A DNA stretch of 33,126 nucleotides from JAZQQB01 sp045628865. GTDB lineage: Bacteria; Bacillota; Clostridia; Lachnospirales; Lachnospiraceae. Position 1 is the first letter of the stretch. The number at the start of each line of letters is the position of its first letter. The notes beneath the pieces are model-generated. The model ran no database searches. It saw only the letters and a program-made list of their open reading frames with translations, and was not told the DNA's origin. Where the stretch lies: positions 1-33,126 of the forward strand of contig JAZQQB010000069.1 of assembly GCA_045628865.1 (NCBI GenBank), read 5' to 3'. Shown here piece after piece: positions 16,789-23,906 of this stretch. The position numbers and the translations under genes were made by a program.

Positions 16789-16817
16789 TTGACCTTTTCG
16801 CACGATAGTGTTATTAT
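16789..16817 (+). promoter_or_regulatory. Promoter of ptb-buk
   Basis: TTGACC (16789-16794), 17-base spacer, TATTAT (16812-16817). This leaves a 5' leader of about 125 bases with a small AGATTT/AAATCT hairpin. A second weaker candidate, CAGACA (16877) with TATACT (16900), lies closer to the gene. No coding region is visible in the 16614-16951 spacer. Confidence 0.65.
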
Positions 16818-16951
16818 TTTAACGGACGTAAAAAAGCAGATTTTTTCAAATCTATCGGAGACATTTTCTTTTTCCCCAGACAAGAAATATCCTGTTTTTT
16901 ATACTATATAATAATTATCAAAATATTCAAATAATGAAACGAGGTACGAAC

Positions 16952-17866
16952 ATGATTAAAAGTTTTTCTGAATTACTTGAGGGTGCCGCTTCTAAAGCAC
17001 CAAAGACTGTTTCTGTTGCTGTTGCACAGGATGAACACGTATTAACTGCTGTTAAATATGCAAAAGAACATAACATTGCCAATGCTATTTTAGTTGGTGA
17101 CGCTGATAAGATCAAAGAGATCGCTGCTGAAATCAATATGGATCTTTCCCAGTTTGAAGTTGTTGATGAAAAGGATCAGGTTGAAGCTGCACGTAAGGCT
17201 GTTTCTTTGATTCATGAAGGAAAAGCTGAAATTTACATGAAGGGCGTAATCGATACAAAGAACTTCTTAAAGAGCGTTTTAGACAAGGAAGTTGGTCTTC
17301 GTACAGGTAACCCATTATCTCATGTTGCTGTATTCGAAGTTCCTGGATATGATCGTCTTTTATTCTTAACAGACGTTGCATTTATGACATATCCAACATT
17401 AGAAGATAAAGTTGCAATCATCAACAACACTGTTGAAGTTGCTCATGCTTGTGGTATTGCTAATCCAAAGGTTGCTCCACTTGCTGCCGTTGAAGTTGTT
17501 AACCCTAAAATGCCTGCAACAGTTGAAGCTGCTGAATTAACAAAAATGAATGAAGAAGGCAAGATTACAGGATGTATCGTTGATGGACCTCTTTCTCTTG
17601 ACTTAGCACTTGATCCAGAAGCTGCTAAACATAAGGGAGCTGAAAATCGTAAGATCGTTGGTGACGCTGATATCTTCTTATTCCCAGATATTCACGCTGG
17701 CAACCTTGTTTACAAATGTCTTGCACATACTACAGAAGCTAAGAACGGATGTATCTTAACAGGTACTAAGGTTCCAGTTATCTTAACTTCTCGTTCAGAT
17801 TCTTTCGAAGTAAAAGTAAACTCAATCTTACTTGCTTCTGCTGTAGCTGAAGGGTTGAATAAGTAA
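16952..17866 (+). CDS. ptb: Phosphate butyryltransferase
   Basis: Ptb converts butyryl-CoA and phosphate to butyryl-phosphate and CoA. The 304-residue sequence belongs to the Pta/Ptb family: AILVGDADKI near the N-terminus, LSHVAVFEVPGYDRLLFLTD in the middle, IVDGPLSLDLALD, and IFLFPDIHAGNLVYKCL with the phosphate-binding region. The short length and pairing with a butyrate kinase 54 bases downstream favour Ptb over acetate-forming Pta. ATG at 16952 has GAGGT 8 bases upstream; an ATG six codons earlier overlaps that site. Ptb enzymes of this family also accept valeryl and branched acyl-CoAs, relevant to the possible isoleucine link of the por operon. Codon use suggests high expression. Confidence 0.92.
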   Translation: MIKSFSELLEGAASKAPKTVSVAVAQDEHVLTAVKYAKEHNIANAILVGDADKIKEIAAEINMDLSQFEVVDEKDQVEAARKAVSLIHEGKAEIYMKGVIDTKNFLKSVLDKEVGLRTGNPLSHVAVFEVPGYDRLLFLTDVAFMTYPTLEDKVAIINNTVEVAHACGIANPKVAPLAAVEVVNPKMPATVEAAELTKMNEEGKITGCIVDGPLSLDLALDPEAAKHKGAENRKIVGDADIFLFPDIHAGNLVYKCLAHTTEAKNGCILTGTKVPVILTSRSDSFEVKVNSILLASAVAEGLNK

Positions 17867-17920
17867 GTAAATTAAACTTCATTTATTTAGTATCAATTTA
17901 TATAGAAAGGAAGTAATCCT

Positions 17921-18988
17921 ATGTCTTACAAAATTTTAATCTTAAACCCAGGTTCTACTTCAACAAAGATTGGTGTTTTTGAAGATGAAACACAGCTTTT
18001 TGAAGAAACTCTTCGTCATAGCACAGAAGAGATTGCAAAATATGCTTCTATCGTTGATCAGAAGTATTTCCGCAAGGAAGTAATCTTAAACGTATTAAAA
18101 GAAAAGAACTTCGACATCAAAACATTAGATGTTGTTGTTGGTCGTGGTGGTATGTTGAAACCAATTCCAGGTGGTACATATGCAACAACTCCTGATCTTA
18201 TTCATGATCTTGAGATTGGTAAACAGGGACAGCATGCATCTAACCTAGGTGGTATCTTAGCAAAAGAAATCGCTGATGAAGTTGGTGTTCCATCATTCAT
18301 CGTTGACCCAGTTGTTGTCGATGAATTAGAACCAGTTGCAAGAATGTCAGGTGTTCCTGAACTTCCAAGAACTTCTGTATTCCATGCATTAAACCAGAAG
18401 GCTGTAGCAAAACGTTATGCAAAAGAAAAAAATGTACCTTACACAGACTTAAACTTAATCGTTGTTCATATGGGTGGTGGTGTTTCTGTAGGTGCTCATA
18501 AGAACGGTAAAGTTGTCGATGTATTCAACGCTTTAGATGGAGATGGAGCATTCTCACCAGAGCGTTCTGGTGCAGTTCCTGTAGGTGCACTTGTTAAAAT
18601 GTGTTTCTCTGGTCAATACACAGAAAAAGAAGTATACAAAAAATTAGTAGGTAACGGTGGTTTCAATGGTTATGTTGGAACTAATGATATGAGAGAACTT
18701 CTGAAGAGAATTTCTGAAGGCGATACAAAAGCAAAAGAAGTTTATGATGCATTCATTTATCAGATTTCTAAAAACATCGGATCTATGGCTTGTGTATTAA
18801 AGGGTAAAGTAGATCAGATTGTATTAACTGGTGGTATCGCATATAGCGAAGTCGTTATCAATAGCATCAAAGAATACGTTGGATTTATCGCACCTTTCAC
18901 TGTATATCCAGGTGAAGATGAACTCTTAGCATTAGCCCAGGGTGCTATCCGCGTTATGAATGGCGAAGAAAAACCTATGGAATACTAA
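17921..18988 (+). CDS. buk: Butyrate kinase
   Basis: Buk transfers the phosphoryl group of butyryl-phosphate to ADP, giving butyrate and ATP, the energy-yielding end of the pathway. The 355-residue ASKHA-fold protein has the start LILNPGSTSTKIGVFEDE, then VGRGGMLKPIPGGTY, VFHALNQKAVAKRYA, VVHMGGGVSVGAH, DGDGAFSPERSGAVP and VLTGGIAYS, all typical of butyrate kinase and distinct from acetate kinase (about 400 residues). AGAAAGGAAG precedes the ATG. It ends in a UAA embedded in the first of two hairpins. Presence of buk groups this organism with butyrate producers that use the kinase route rather than only butyryl-CoA:acetate CoA-transferase. Confidence 0.95.
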   Translation: MSYKILILNPGSTSTKIGVFEDETQLFEETLRHSTEEIAKYASIVDQKYFRKEVILNVLKEKNFDIKTLDVVVGRGGMLKPIPGGTYATTPDLIHDLEIGKQGQHASNLGGILAKEIADEVGVPSFIVDPVVVDELEPVARMSGVPELPRTSVFHALNQKAVAKRYAKEKNVPYTDLNLIVVHMGGGVSVGAHKNGKVVDVFNALDGDGAFSPERSGAVPVGALVKMCFSGQYTEKEVYKKLVGNGGFNGYVGTNDMRELLKRISEGDTKAKEVYDAFIYQISKNIGSMACVLKGKVDQIVLTGGIAYSEVVINSIKEYVGFIAPFTVYPGEDELLALAQGAIRVMNGEEKPMEY

Positions 18989-19008
18989 TTTGTAGTATTC
19001 TACAAATT
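18987..19008 (+). other. Perfect hairpin at the buk stop codon
   Basis: AATTTGTAG/CTACAAATT, 9 bp with a 4-base loop, starts inside the buk UAA codon and directly precedes the terminator. It has no T-tract of its own. It may protect the 3' end of the mRNA. Confidence 0.6.
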
Positions 19009-19057
19009 AAATGCCCCGATGATAAAGACTCTTGTCTTCATCACCGAGGCATTTTTT
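19009..19057 (+). terminator. Intrinsic terminator after ptb-buk
   Basis: AATGCC...GGCATT with interrupted inner pairing (TGAT/ATCA, AAGAC/GTCTT), followed by six T. On the other strand the same stem follows the CapA-like gene but with a poor T-tract, so it may act weakly in both directions. Confidence 0.85.
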
Positions 19058-19070
19058 GTCACTTTGCTTT

Positions 19071-20228
19071 TTAATCTGATTCTTCTATTTCTTCCTCTAT
19101 ATCCTCAGCTTCTGTTTCAATAATAATCATCCCTTCTGTATCAATCGTAATTCCAAAGGGTTCCGAATACCCTGAAATTTTCTTTATGATTCGTTCTGCC
19201 TGTTTTCCTTCTTGTGGAGTTGGCTGATAGTTATTTCGATCTGATACTGAACTGATCTTACATGGAATTATCCACGCATTGATGTTATTTTGAAGCACTC
19301 CATCCACAAAAGTAAAGGTCTGCTGATAAATAGCACTATCCTTATCCTTTGGATTTCTGTTTCCCCCAAAGCAAAAATTACCCAAACTATATATAATCAT
19401 CTTATTCTGATATACATTAAGAGCCTGTAAAACATGTGGATGATTTCCGATTACCAAATCTGCTCCCCAATCTATACATTTGTACCCTAATTCCACCTGA
19501 TAGTCATCTAATTTTTTTGTAGCTTCCACACCCCAGTGACAACAAGCAATAATCATATTTACATTTTGCTCTTCTAACTCCTTAATTCCATTTTGTAAAA
19601 AGGTTTCTACCAATACACCATCATAATGTTCATTTACAGAAACAAATCCAATTTTAATTCCCTTAGTTTCATATATACCAACAACATCATCATATGCATA
19701 TGCGATACCTGCATCTTCAACTAGAGATATTGTTTCCTGTAAGCCACTTTCTCCATAGTCCCTATTGTGGTTATTTCCCATGCTAACCGCATCCACACAT
19801 CCATCTATAAGAATTCCAACATACTCAGGTTTTCCTTTTAAATTCCACTGTTTTTCCTGCTTATCATTTGAGGTTGTTAAAGAACATTCCAAATTCACTA
19901 TGGTCATATCATCCAGTTCAAAATACTCCCTTACATTATCAAAAAAGAAAGCTTCTCCGTGCAATGCATATTCCTGTGTAAAGGAACCTTCATATTCTGT
20001 ATACTGTGTTACGCCCAAAGTAACATCACCTGTAGCAGATATTGTAATCTCAACAATTTCAGGCACATGATGTTCTAATCCATATAGAAAAGACTGTGTG
20101 TTGGCATATGCCAACTGTTCAATCATATTTTGTTCCTTTGCACTTGTTTTTAATACACCTGCAGCGAAAAATAGACAACTAAGACATCCTACTATTCCAC
20201 AGCTTAAGCTATACCTTTTCTTTCTCAT
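19071..20228 (-). CDS. CapA-family extracellular phosphoesterase-like protein
   Basis: The protein has 385 residues. An N-terminal signal or anchor (basic MRKKRYSLSCG followed by a hydrophobic stretch to about residue 27) leads to a CapA/PgsA-type metallophosphatase-fold domain. Family motifs are SATGDVTLGVTQ, NLECSLTTS, SMGNNHNRDYG, CHWGVEA, GADLVIGNHPHVLQ and YSLGNFCFGG; the Asp, Asn and His residues in them are the metal ligands of the fold. The C-terminus is very acidic. CapA proteins are linked to poly-gamma-glutamate or capsule formation, but no capB/capC is nearby, so the substrate is unknown. ATG at 20228 has GAGGGATGG upstream. Confidence 0.85.
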   Translation of the reverse strand: MRKKRYSLSCGIVGCLSCLFFAAGVLKTSAKEQNMIEQLAYANTQSFLYGLEHHVPEIVEITISATGDVTLGVTQYTEYEGSFTQEYALHGEAFFFDNVREYFELDDMTIVNLECSLTTSNDKQEKQWNLKGKPEYVGILIDGCVDAVSMGNNHNRDYGESGLQETISLVEDAGIAYAYDDVVGIYETKGIKIGFVSVNEHYDGVLVETFLQNGIKELEEQNVNMIIACCHWGVEATKKLDDYQVELGYKCIDWGADLVIGNHPHVLQALNVYQNKMIIYSLGNFCFGGNRNPKDKDSAIYQQTFTFVDGVLQNNINAWIIPCKISSVSDRNNYQPTPQEGKQAERIIKKISGYSEPFGITIDTEGMIIIETEAEDIEEEIEESD

Positions 20229-20283
20229 TCCATCCCTCACAATATTGCCATTCAACAATAGACCTTTTTCACCCGTATATTCA

Positions 20284-20317
20284 GATTGGAGGAACACATA
20301 TATGTGCTCCTCCAATC
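20284..20317 (-). other. Long hairpin after the por operon, without a U-tract
   Basis: A 17-base inverted repeat GATTGGAGGAACACATA/TATGTGCTCCTCCAATC with a single A/G mismatch and virtually no loop lies between porB and the CapA-like gene. No T-run follows on either strand. It could be a Rho-independent terminator lacking a U-tract, a processing site or a 3'-end stabiliser. Confidence 0.55.
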
Positions 20318-20335
20318 CTATCTTACCATATTCTA

Positions 20336-21268
20336 TTAACCTTGTCTTTGTTTTAATTCTTCAAATCTCTTATCAACTTCCTGCTGCATCTGAACGATCA
20401 GTTCTTCATTGCCTGGTTTGAATAAATGTTTAAATCTTCTCTGTGGTCTTAAGAAATCTTCGATTGGAAGTCTCTTCTTAGGCTCATAGTTTAAAATCCA
20501 TTTTCCATCAATTACTTCAAATAATGGCCAATAGCATGTTTCAACTGCAAGTTTTGTAATTTCCATCAAATCTGCCGCTGGATACCCCCATCCTCTTGGG
20601 CATGGTGATAATACATTCAAAAATGCTGGGCCAGGTGTATAAATAGCTTTTTCTGCCTTTGTATGAATATCCTTAAAATTTCCTAAATAAGTAGTCTGTG
20701 CTACATATGGCACGTGATGAGCTGCAATAATATCAGCAAGTTCCTTACGTAACTGCACCTTACCATTAGATACTTTTCCTGCAGGTGTTGTTGTGGTATC
20801 TGCATACATTGGTGTAGCTGATGATCTTTGTGTACCTGTATTCATATAAGCACCATTGTCATAGCAAACATAAACCATATCATGACCACGTTCCATAGCT
20901 CCTGATAAAGACTGGAAACCAATATCATATGTACCACCATCACCACCAAATGTAATGAATTTATAAGTATCATTGATCTTACCTTTTTTCTTCAGTACAT
21001 TATATGCTGTTTCGACACCAGCTAAAGTTGCACCTGCATTTTCAAATGCGTTGTGGATATAGCTGTCCTGATATGCTGTATAAGGATACATAAAAGACGA
21101 AACTTCCAAACATCCAGTAGCATTACCAATAACTGCCTTGTCACCTTCATGAATCATTCTAAGTACGCTTCTTACTGCGATTGTTCCACCACATCCGGCA
21201 CACATTCTATGTCCTGGAGCAAGTCTGTCAGGCTTACTCATTACTTCTTTAAAATTATAATTTTCCAT
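20336..21268 (-). CDS. porB: 2-oxoacid:ferredoxin oxidoreductase beta subunit (PorB type)
   Basis: This thiamine-diphosphate-binding subunit of the four-subunit pyruvate synthase type has 310 residues. Features: the MCAGCGG motif and ATGCLE cysteines that hold a 4Fe-4S cluster, the thiamine diphosphate motif GGDGGTYDIG, YDNGAYMNTG, the extended SATPMYADTTTTPAGK segment and SPCPRGWGYP with a further cysteine. The enzyme interconverts a 2-oxoacid plus CoA with acyl-CoA, CO2 and reduced ferredoxin. By sequence it looks like a pyruvate synthase, but substrate cannot be fixed from motifs. The Ile-type T-box upstream raises 2-oxobutyrate or 3-methyl-2-oxovalerate as possible substrates. It is the last gene of porCDAB. 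Confidence 0.9.
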   Translation of the reverse strand: MENYNFKEVMSKPDRLAPGHRMCAGCGGTIAVRSVLRMIHEGDKAVIGNATGCLEVSSFMYPYTAYQDSYIHNAFENAGATLAGVETAYNVLKKKGKINDTYKFITFGGDGGTYDIGFQSLSGAMERGHDMVYVCYDNGAYMNTGTQRSSATPMYADTTTTPAGKVSNGKVQLRKELADIIAAHHVPYVAQTTYLGNFKDIHTKAEKAIYTPGPAFLNVLSPCPRGWGYPAADLMEITKLAVETCYWPLFEVIDGKWILNYEPKKRLPIEDFLRPQRRFKHLFKPGNEELIVQMQQEVDKRFEELKQRQG

Positions 21269-21286
21269 AACCTATAAACCTCTCTT

Positions 21287-22468
21287 CTATTCTCTTACTC
21301 CAATGTATTTGTAGTTATCAATTACTGTATGTGTTTCAGCCATTGTAGACAAATCTGCATAAATTTTTTCAAAATCATCTACTGTAATATCACGTCCACC
21401 TAAACCATAGAAATAATTTACAAGTTCTCCTTTAAAATGACCTCTAAACAGTGCTGCTGTAACTTCTGCGCCAAGAGGACCACTTGTAGCAGAAAACATT
21501 TCAGATCTGTCCATGATTGCAACAGCTTTTACATTTTTCAACGCTTCTGCAATTTCTTCCTCTGGGAAAGGTCTGAATACTCTAATTTTTAACATACCAA
21601 CCTTTTTACCCTGAGCACGTAATCTATTGATAGTTTCCTTTGCAGTACCTGCAGCTGATCCTATAATTACAATGGCATAGTCTGCATCCTCTAACATATA
21701 TTCTTCAAAGAAACCATATTTACGTCCAGTAAGTTCTTCAAATTTCTTTGCAACTTCTAAAATCACTTCTTTGGCATTGTTCATAGCTTCTCTTTGCGCT
21801 CTTTTGGTTTCCATGTAGTAGTTAGAAACTGCATAAGGACCAACTGCCATTGTTTCTTTGCTATTCAAAAGGAAATGTTCTGGTTCATACTCACCAACGA
21901 ACTTCTTAACCAATTCATCCTCTTCCAAAAGAATATTTTCAACACCATGGCTTGTGATAAAACCATCCTGGCAGATCATGATTGGAAGATGTACTCTAGG
22001 ATCCTCTGCAATTGGATATGCCTGCAAAAAGTTATCATATGCTTCCTGGTTTGATTCAGCATAAATCTGGATCCATCCTGAATCTCTAGCACCCATGGAA
22101 TCTGAATGATCCGCATTGATATTGATAGGACCGGTTAAAGCTCTATTTACAAGTGCCAATACGATTGGCAATCTGTCTGATGCTGCTACATATAACTCTT
22201 CCCACATATACGCAAGACCACAGGAAGATGTTGCAGTTAATGTTCTAGCACCAGCTGCAGATGCACCAAGTGCTGCAGACATAGAACTATGTTCACTTTC
22301 TACTGTAATAAACTCTGTATCTACTTCTCCATTTGCAATATAATTTGCCACATACTGTGGGATTTCTGTAGAAGGAGTGATTGGAAATGCAGGCATAACA
22401 TCTGGATTGATCTGTTTAATCGCATATGCAACTGCTTCATTTCCTGATAAACGTTCTCTGATTGACAT
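21287..22468 (-). CDS. porA: 2-oxoacid:ferredoxin oxidoreductase alpha subunit (PorA type)
   Basis: The protein has 393 residues and supplies the pyrimidine-binding half of the thiamine diphosphate site and a CoA-contacting domain. Features: SGNEAVAYAIKQINPDVMPA, then FPITPSTEI, then FITVESEHSS with the catalytic-type Glu, ATSSCGLAYMWEELY, and the NRALTGPININADHSD segment that lines the active site. A C-terminal transketolase-like domain follows (YAIVIIGSAAGTAKETI, LKIRVFRPFPEEEI). The start overlaps the end of porD closely (one base apart), with GAGGG inside the porD end, so the two are translationally coupled. Length is typical of archaeal/Thermotoga-type PorA. Confidence 0.92.
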   Translation of the reverse strand: MSIRERLSGNEAVAYAIKQINPDVMPAFPITPSTEIPQYVANYIANGEVDTEFITVESEHSSMSAALGASAAGARTLTATSSCGLAYMWEELYVAASDRLPIVLALVNRALTGPININADHSDSMGARDSGWIQIYAESNQEAYDNFLQAYPIAEDPRVHLPIMICQDGFITSHGVENILLEEDELVKKFVGEYEPEHFLLNSKETMAVGPYAVSNYYMETKRAQREAMNNAKEVILEVAKKFEELTGRKYGFFEEYMLEDADYAIVIIGSAAGTAKETINRLRAQGKKVGMLKIRVFRPFPEEEIAEALKNVKAVAIMDRSEMFSATSGPLGAEVTAALFRGHFKGELVNYFYGLGGRDITVDDFEKIYADLSTMAETHTVIDNYKYIGVRE

Positions 22469-22469
22469 A

Positions 22470-22760
22470 TTATTTTCCCTCCCTCATTGTGATTGCTTTG
22501 AATGGACAAACTTTAGCACAAATGCCACATCCTTTACAGTGATCATAATCAAAATCTCCTCGTTTACCATCCTTTACAGGGATACTAACGTCTGGACACA
22601 CTGGCGCACACAGTAAACACTGCTTGCATAAATCTTCATGAAAAACAGGCGTTTCTGTTCTCCATTCACCTGTACAAAACTCTCTTGATGTTGCAGGTTC
22701 ATATATTTTATTTCCCTCAGTAATTTCTCTCCAAGGACTTTTTTCATTTACTATTGCCAT
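22470..22760 (-). CDS. porD: 2-oxoacid:ferredoxin oxidoreductase delta subunit (ferredoxin-like)
   Basis: The protein has 96 residues and two classical 4Fe-4S binding motifs, CKQCLLCAPVCPD (about residues 46-58) and CKGCGICAKVCPF (76-88). These form the internal electron path from the thiamine diphosphate site to external ferredoxin. The N-terminal 40 residues (SPWREITEGNKIYEPAT, EWRTETPVF) match the lead sequence seen in PorD subunits and distinguish it from a free ferredoxin. It lies between porC and porA in the usual gamma-delta-alpha-beta order. Confidence 0.93.
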   Translation of the reverse strand: MAIVNEKSPWREITEGNKIYEPATSREFCTGEWRTETPVFHEDLCKQCLLCAPVCPDVSIPVKDGKRGDFDYDHCKGCGICAKVCPFKAITMREGK

Positions 22761-22787
22761 CTCAACTCATCCTCTTTTTTTCTAATA

Positions 22788-23369
22788 TTATAAATATGCT
22801 TCTAAAACTTCGTATGTTTTTCTAAGTGCCTGCATATTACCTTCTATTACTTCTGGCTTCTTTGCAAATTTATGACGATATGATTCTTCCATTCCACCAA
22901 GGAATTCATCCTTGGTCATCACTTTAGATACTGCTACACAAGAAGCTAACATAGGTGAATTTGGTAAGTTCTTTCCAAGTGCATCTCTTGAAATCTGGCA
23001 AGCATCTACTGTATATACCTTACCTTCATATCCTTTTAAGAAAGGCTTTACTTCTTCTGGTGTCTTTGGTGTATTGACTACAATACTTCCTTCTTTTTTC
23101 AAGCCCTTTGTAACATCAATTGTCTCTAACAATGTTTCATCCACTACGATCACAACATCCGGATCATAAATATTGGAATGAACAGTAATTGGTTCCTCAC
23201 TGATTCTGTTATAGGCTGTGATTGGTGCTCCCATTCTTTCTGGACCATATTCAGGAAATCCCTGCACATATTTTCCAGTTTTAAAAGCTGCATCTGCTAA
23301 AAGTAATGCTGCAGTTTTTGCTCCCTGGCCGCCTCGTCCATGCCATCTGATTTCGATTCCATTTTTCAT
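22788..23369 (-). CDS. porC: 2-oxoacid:ferredoxin oxidoreductase gamma subunit (PorC type)
   Basis: The protein has 193 residues. The N-terminus EIRWHGRGGQGAKTAALLLA carries the conserved GRGGQG loop of the gamma domain, followed by FPEYGPERMGAPITAYNRIS, and PDVVIVVDETLLE in the second half. This domain contributes to CoA binding and assembly of the OFOR. It is the first gene of the operon: ATG at 23369, with GAGGAG 10 bases upstream. The long T-box-like leader and two terminator hairpins lie directly before it, so the whole operon is probably controlled by premature termination. Confidence 0.92.
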   Translation of the reverse strand: MKNGIEIRWHGRGGQGAKTAALLLADAAFKTGKYVQGFPEYGPERMGAPITAYNRISEEPITVHSNIYDPDVVIVVDETLLETIDVTKGLKKEGSIVVNTPKTPEEVKPFLKGYEGKVYTVDACQISRDALGKNLPNSPMLASCVAVSKVMTKDEFLGGMEESYRHKFAKKPEVIEGNMQALRKTYEVLEAYL

Positions 23370-23385
23370 AAAAGCTTACTCCTCT

Positions 23386-23421
23386 CTAAAGAAAAACAAA
23401 CGCGAGTAGAATCTACTCGCG
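23386..23421 (-). terminator. Second terminator hairpin just before porC
   Basis: Minus strand: CGCGAGTA/TACTCGCG (10 pairable bases per arm, 23401-23421), followed by TTTGTTTTTCTTT. It is GC-rich at the base, very stable and only about 20 bases before the ribosome binding site. Confidence 0.75.
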
Positions 23422-23439
23422 CAATCTGACAGTATTTGT

Positions 23440-23461
23440 TTCTTATGCAATTACATAAGAA
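23440..23461 (-). other. Middle hairpin of the por leader
   Basis: Minus strand: TTCTTATG/CATAAGAA, 8 bp with a 6-base loop. Its 5' arm contains the T-tract of the upstream terminator (23455-23494), so the two structures compete for the same bases. Confidence 0.6.
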
Positions 23462-23494
23462 AAGCTTCTAACCATTCGCAAAGGTTAGAAGCTT
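23455..23494 (-). terminator. T-box terminator hairpin of the por leader
   Basis: Minus strand: perfect 12-bp stem AAGCTTCTAACC/GGTTAGAAGCTT with a 9-base loop, followed by TTTTCTT. It lies 5 bases after the proposed antiterminator segment. Confidence 0.75.
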
Positions 23495-23700
23495 ATTAAT
23501 GTCTCTATCCATTTACGACATACCATCATATGCGCCCCTGATTACGGTGGGTACCGTCAGCATCTACTTGCAACTGCTTTCGTGCTGCAACTCGGGAGGG
23601 ATCTTCGACTATTTCCTACTAATACCGTTTCTCAGCTTACACGGCTCTCTGTGATGTTTAGAAAGAGTTTACTGTCTCCGTCATCGTCTTTTATTTATCT
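23495..23700 (-). promoter_or_regulatory. T-box riboswitch leader of porCDAB, probable Ile specifier
   Basis: On the minus strand the leader has the T-box order of elements: an AGUA-type specifier-loop 5' strand (ACAGTAAAC), the Stem I distal motif ACAGAGAGCC (23643-23652) with GTGTAAGCTGAGAAACGG, the specifier side CGAAG-AUC-CCTCCCGAG, Stem II (TTGCA/TGCAA), Stem III (ACGGT/ACCGT, 23544-23557) and a divergent T-box with UGGU (23522-23525) next to ATGTC that pairs with GACAT. Aligned to glycyl T-boxes the specifier is AUC at 23600-23602, i.e. isoleucine. UGGU fits a tRNA with discriminator A, as tRNA-Ile has. Uncharged tRNA would bind and prevent termination. Weak points: the T-box core departs from AGGGUGGNACCGCG, and overlap between antiterminator and terminator is not evident. 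Confidence 0.72.
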
Positions 23701-23706
23701 TGAATT

Positions 23707-23734
23707 ATTTTATCATTTACTTGATTTTTGTCAA
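23707..23734 (-). promoter_or_regulatory. Promoter of the por operon leader
   Basis: Minus strand: TTGACA (23729-23734), 16-base spacer, TAAAAT (23707-23712). Transcription would start near 23700, at the 5' edge of the T-box fold, giving a leader of about 330 bases. Confidence 0.7.
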
Positions 23735-23906
23735 CCTATCTGTTTTGTTATTGCGTTCATGTGTTTGCACTACGCACACATTTCTATTCTTTTTGTATTC
23801 GTATCATAGAATCGCAGTTCAATATTATCCATTTATCTTTGAAATTTTATAGCAATATTGCTATTATTACCCTTTTGACGCTTTAAAGAGATAAACTGTC
23901 AAATTG
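23735..23906. other. Gene-free spacer between por leader and LRR gene
   Basis: An A/T-rich spacer with no credible coding region. It contains an imperfect hairpin around 23759-23781 (ATGTGT...ACACAT) and a short palindrome ATAGCAATATTGCTAT near 23851. Neither has a convincing T-tract, so I cannot assign a terminator for the LRR gene. Confidence 0.5.

Noticed and set aside
23582..23809. 75-codon plus-strand frame
   Set aside because: It lies antisense to the T-box leader and its promoter; the RNA structure explains the sequence better.
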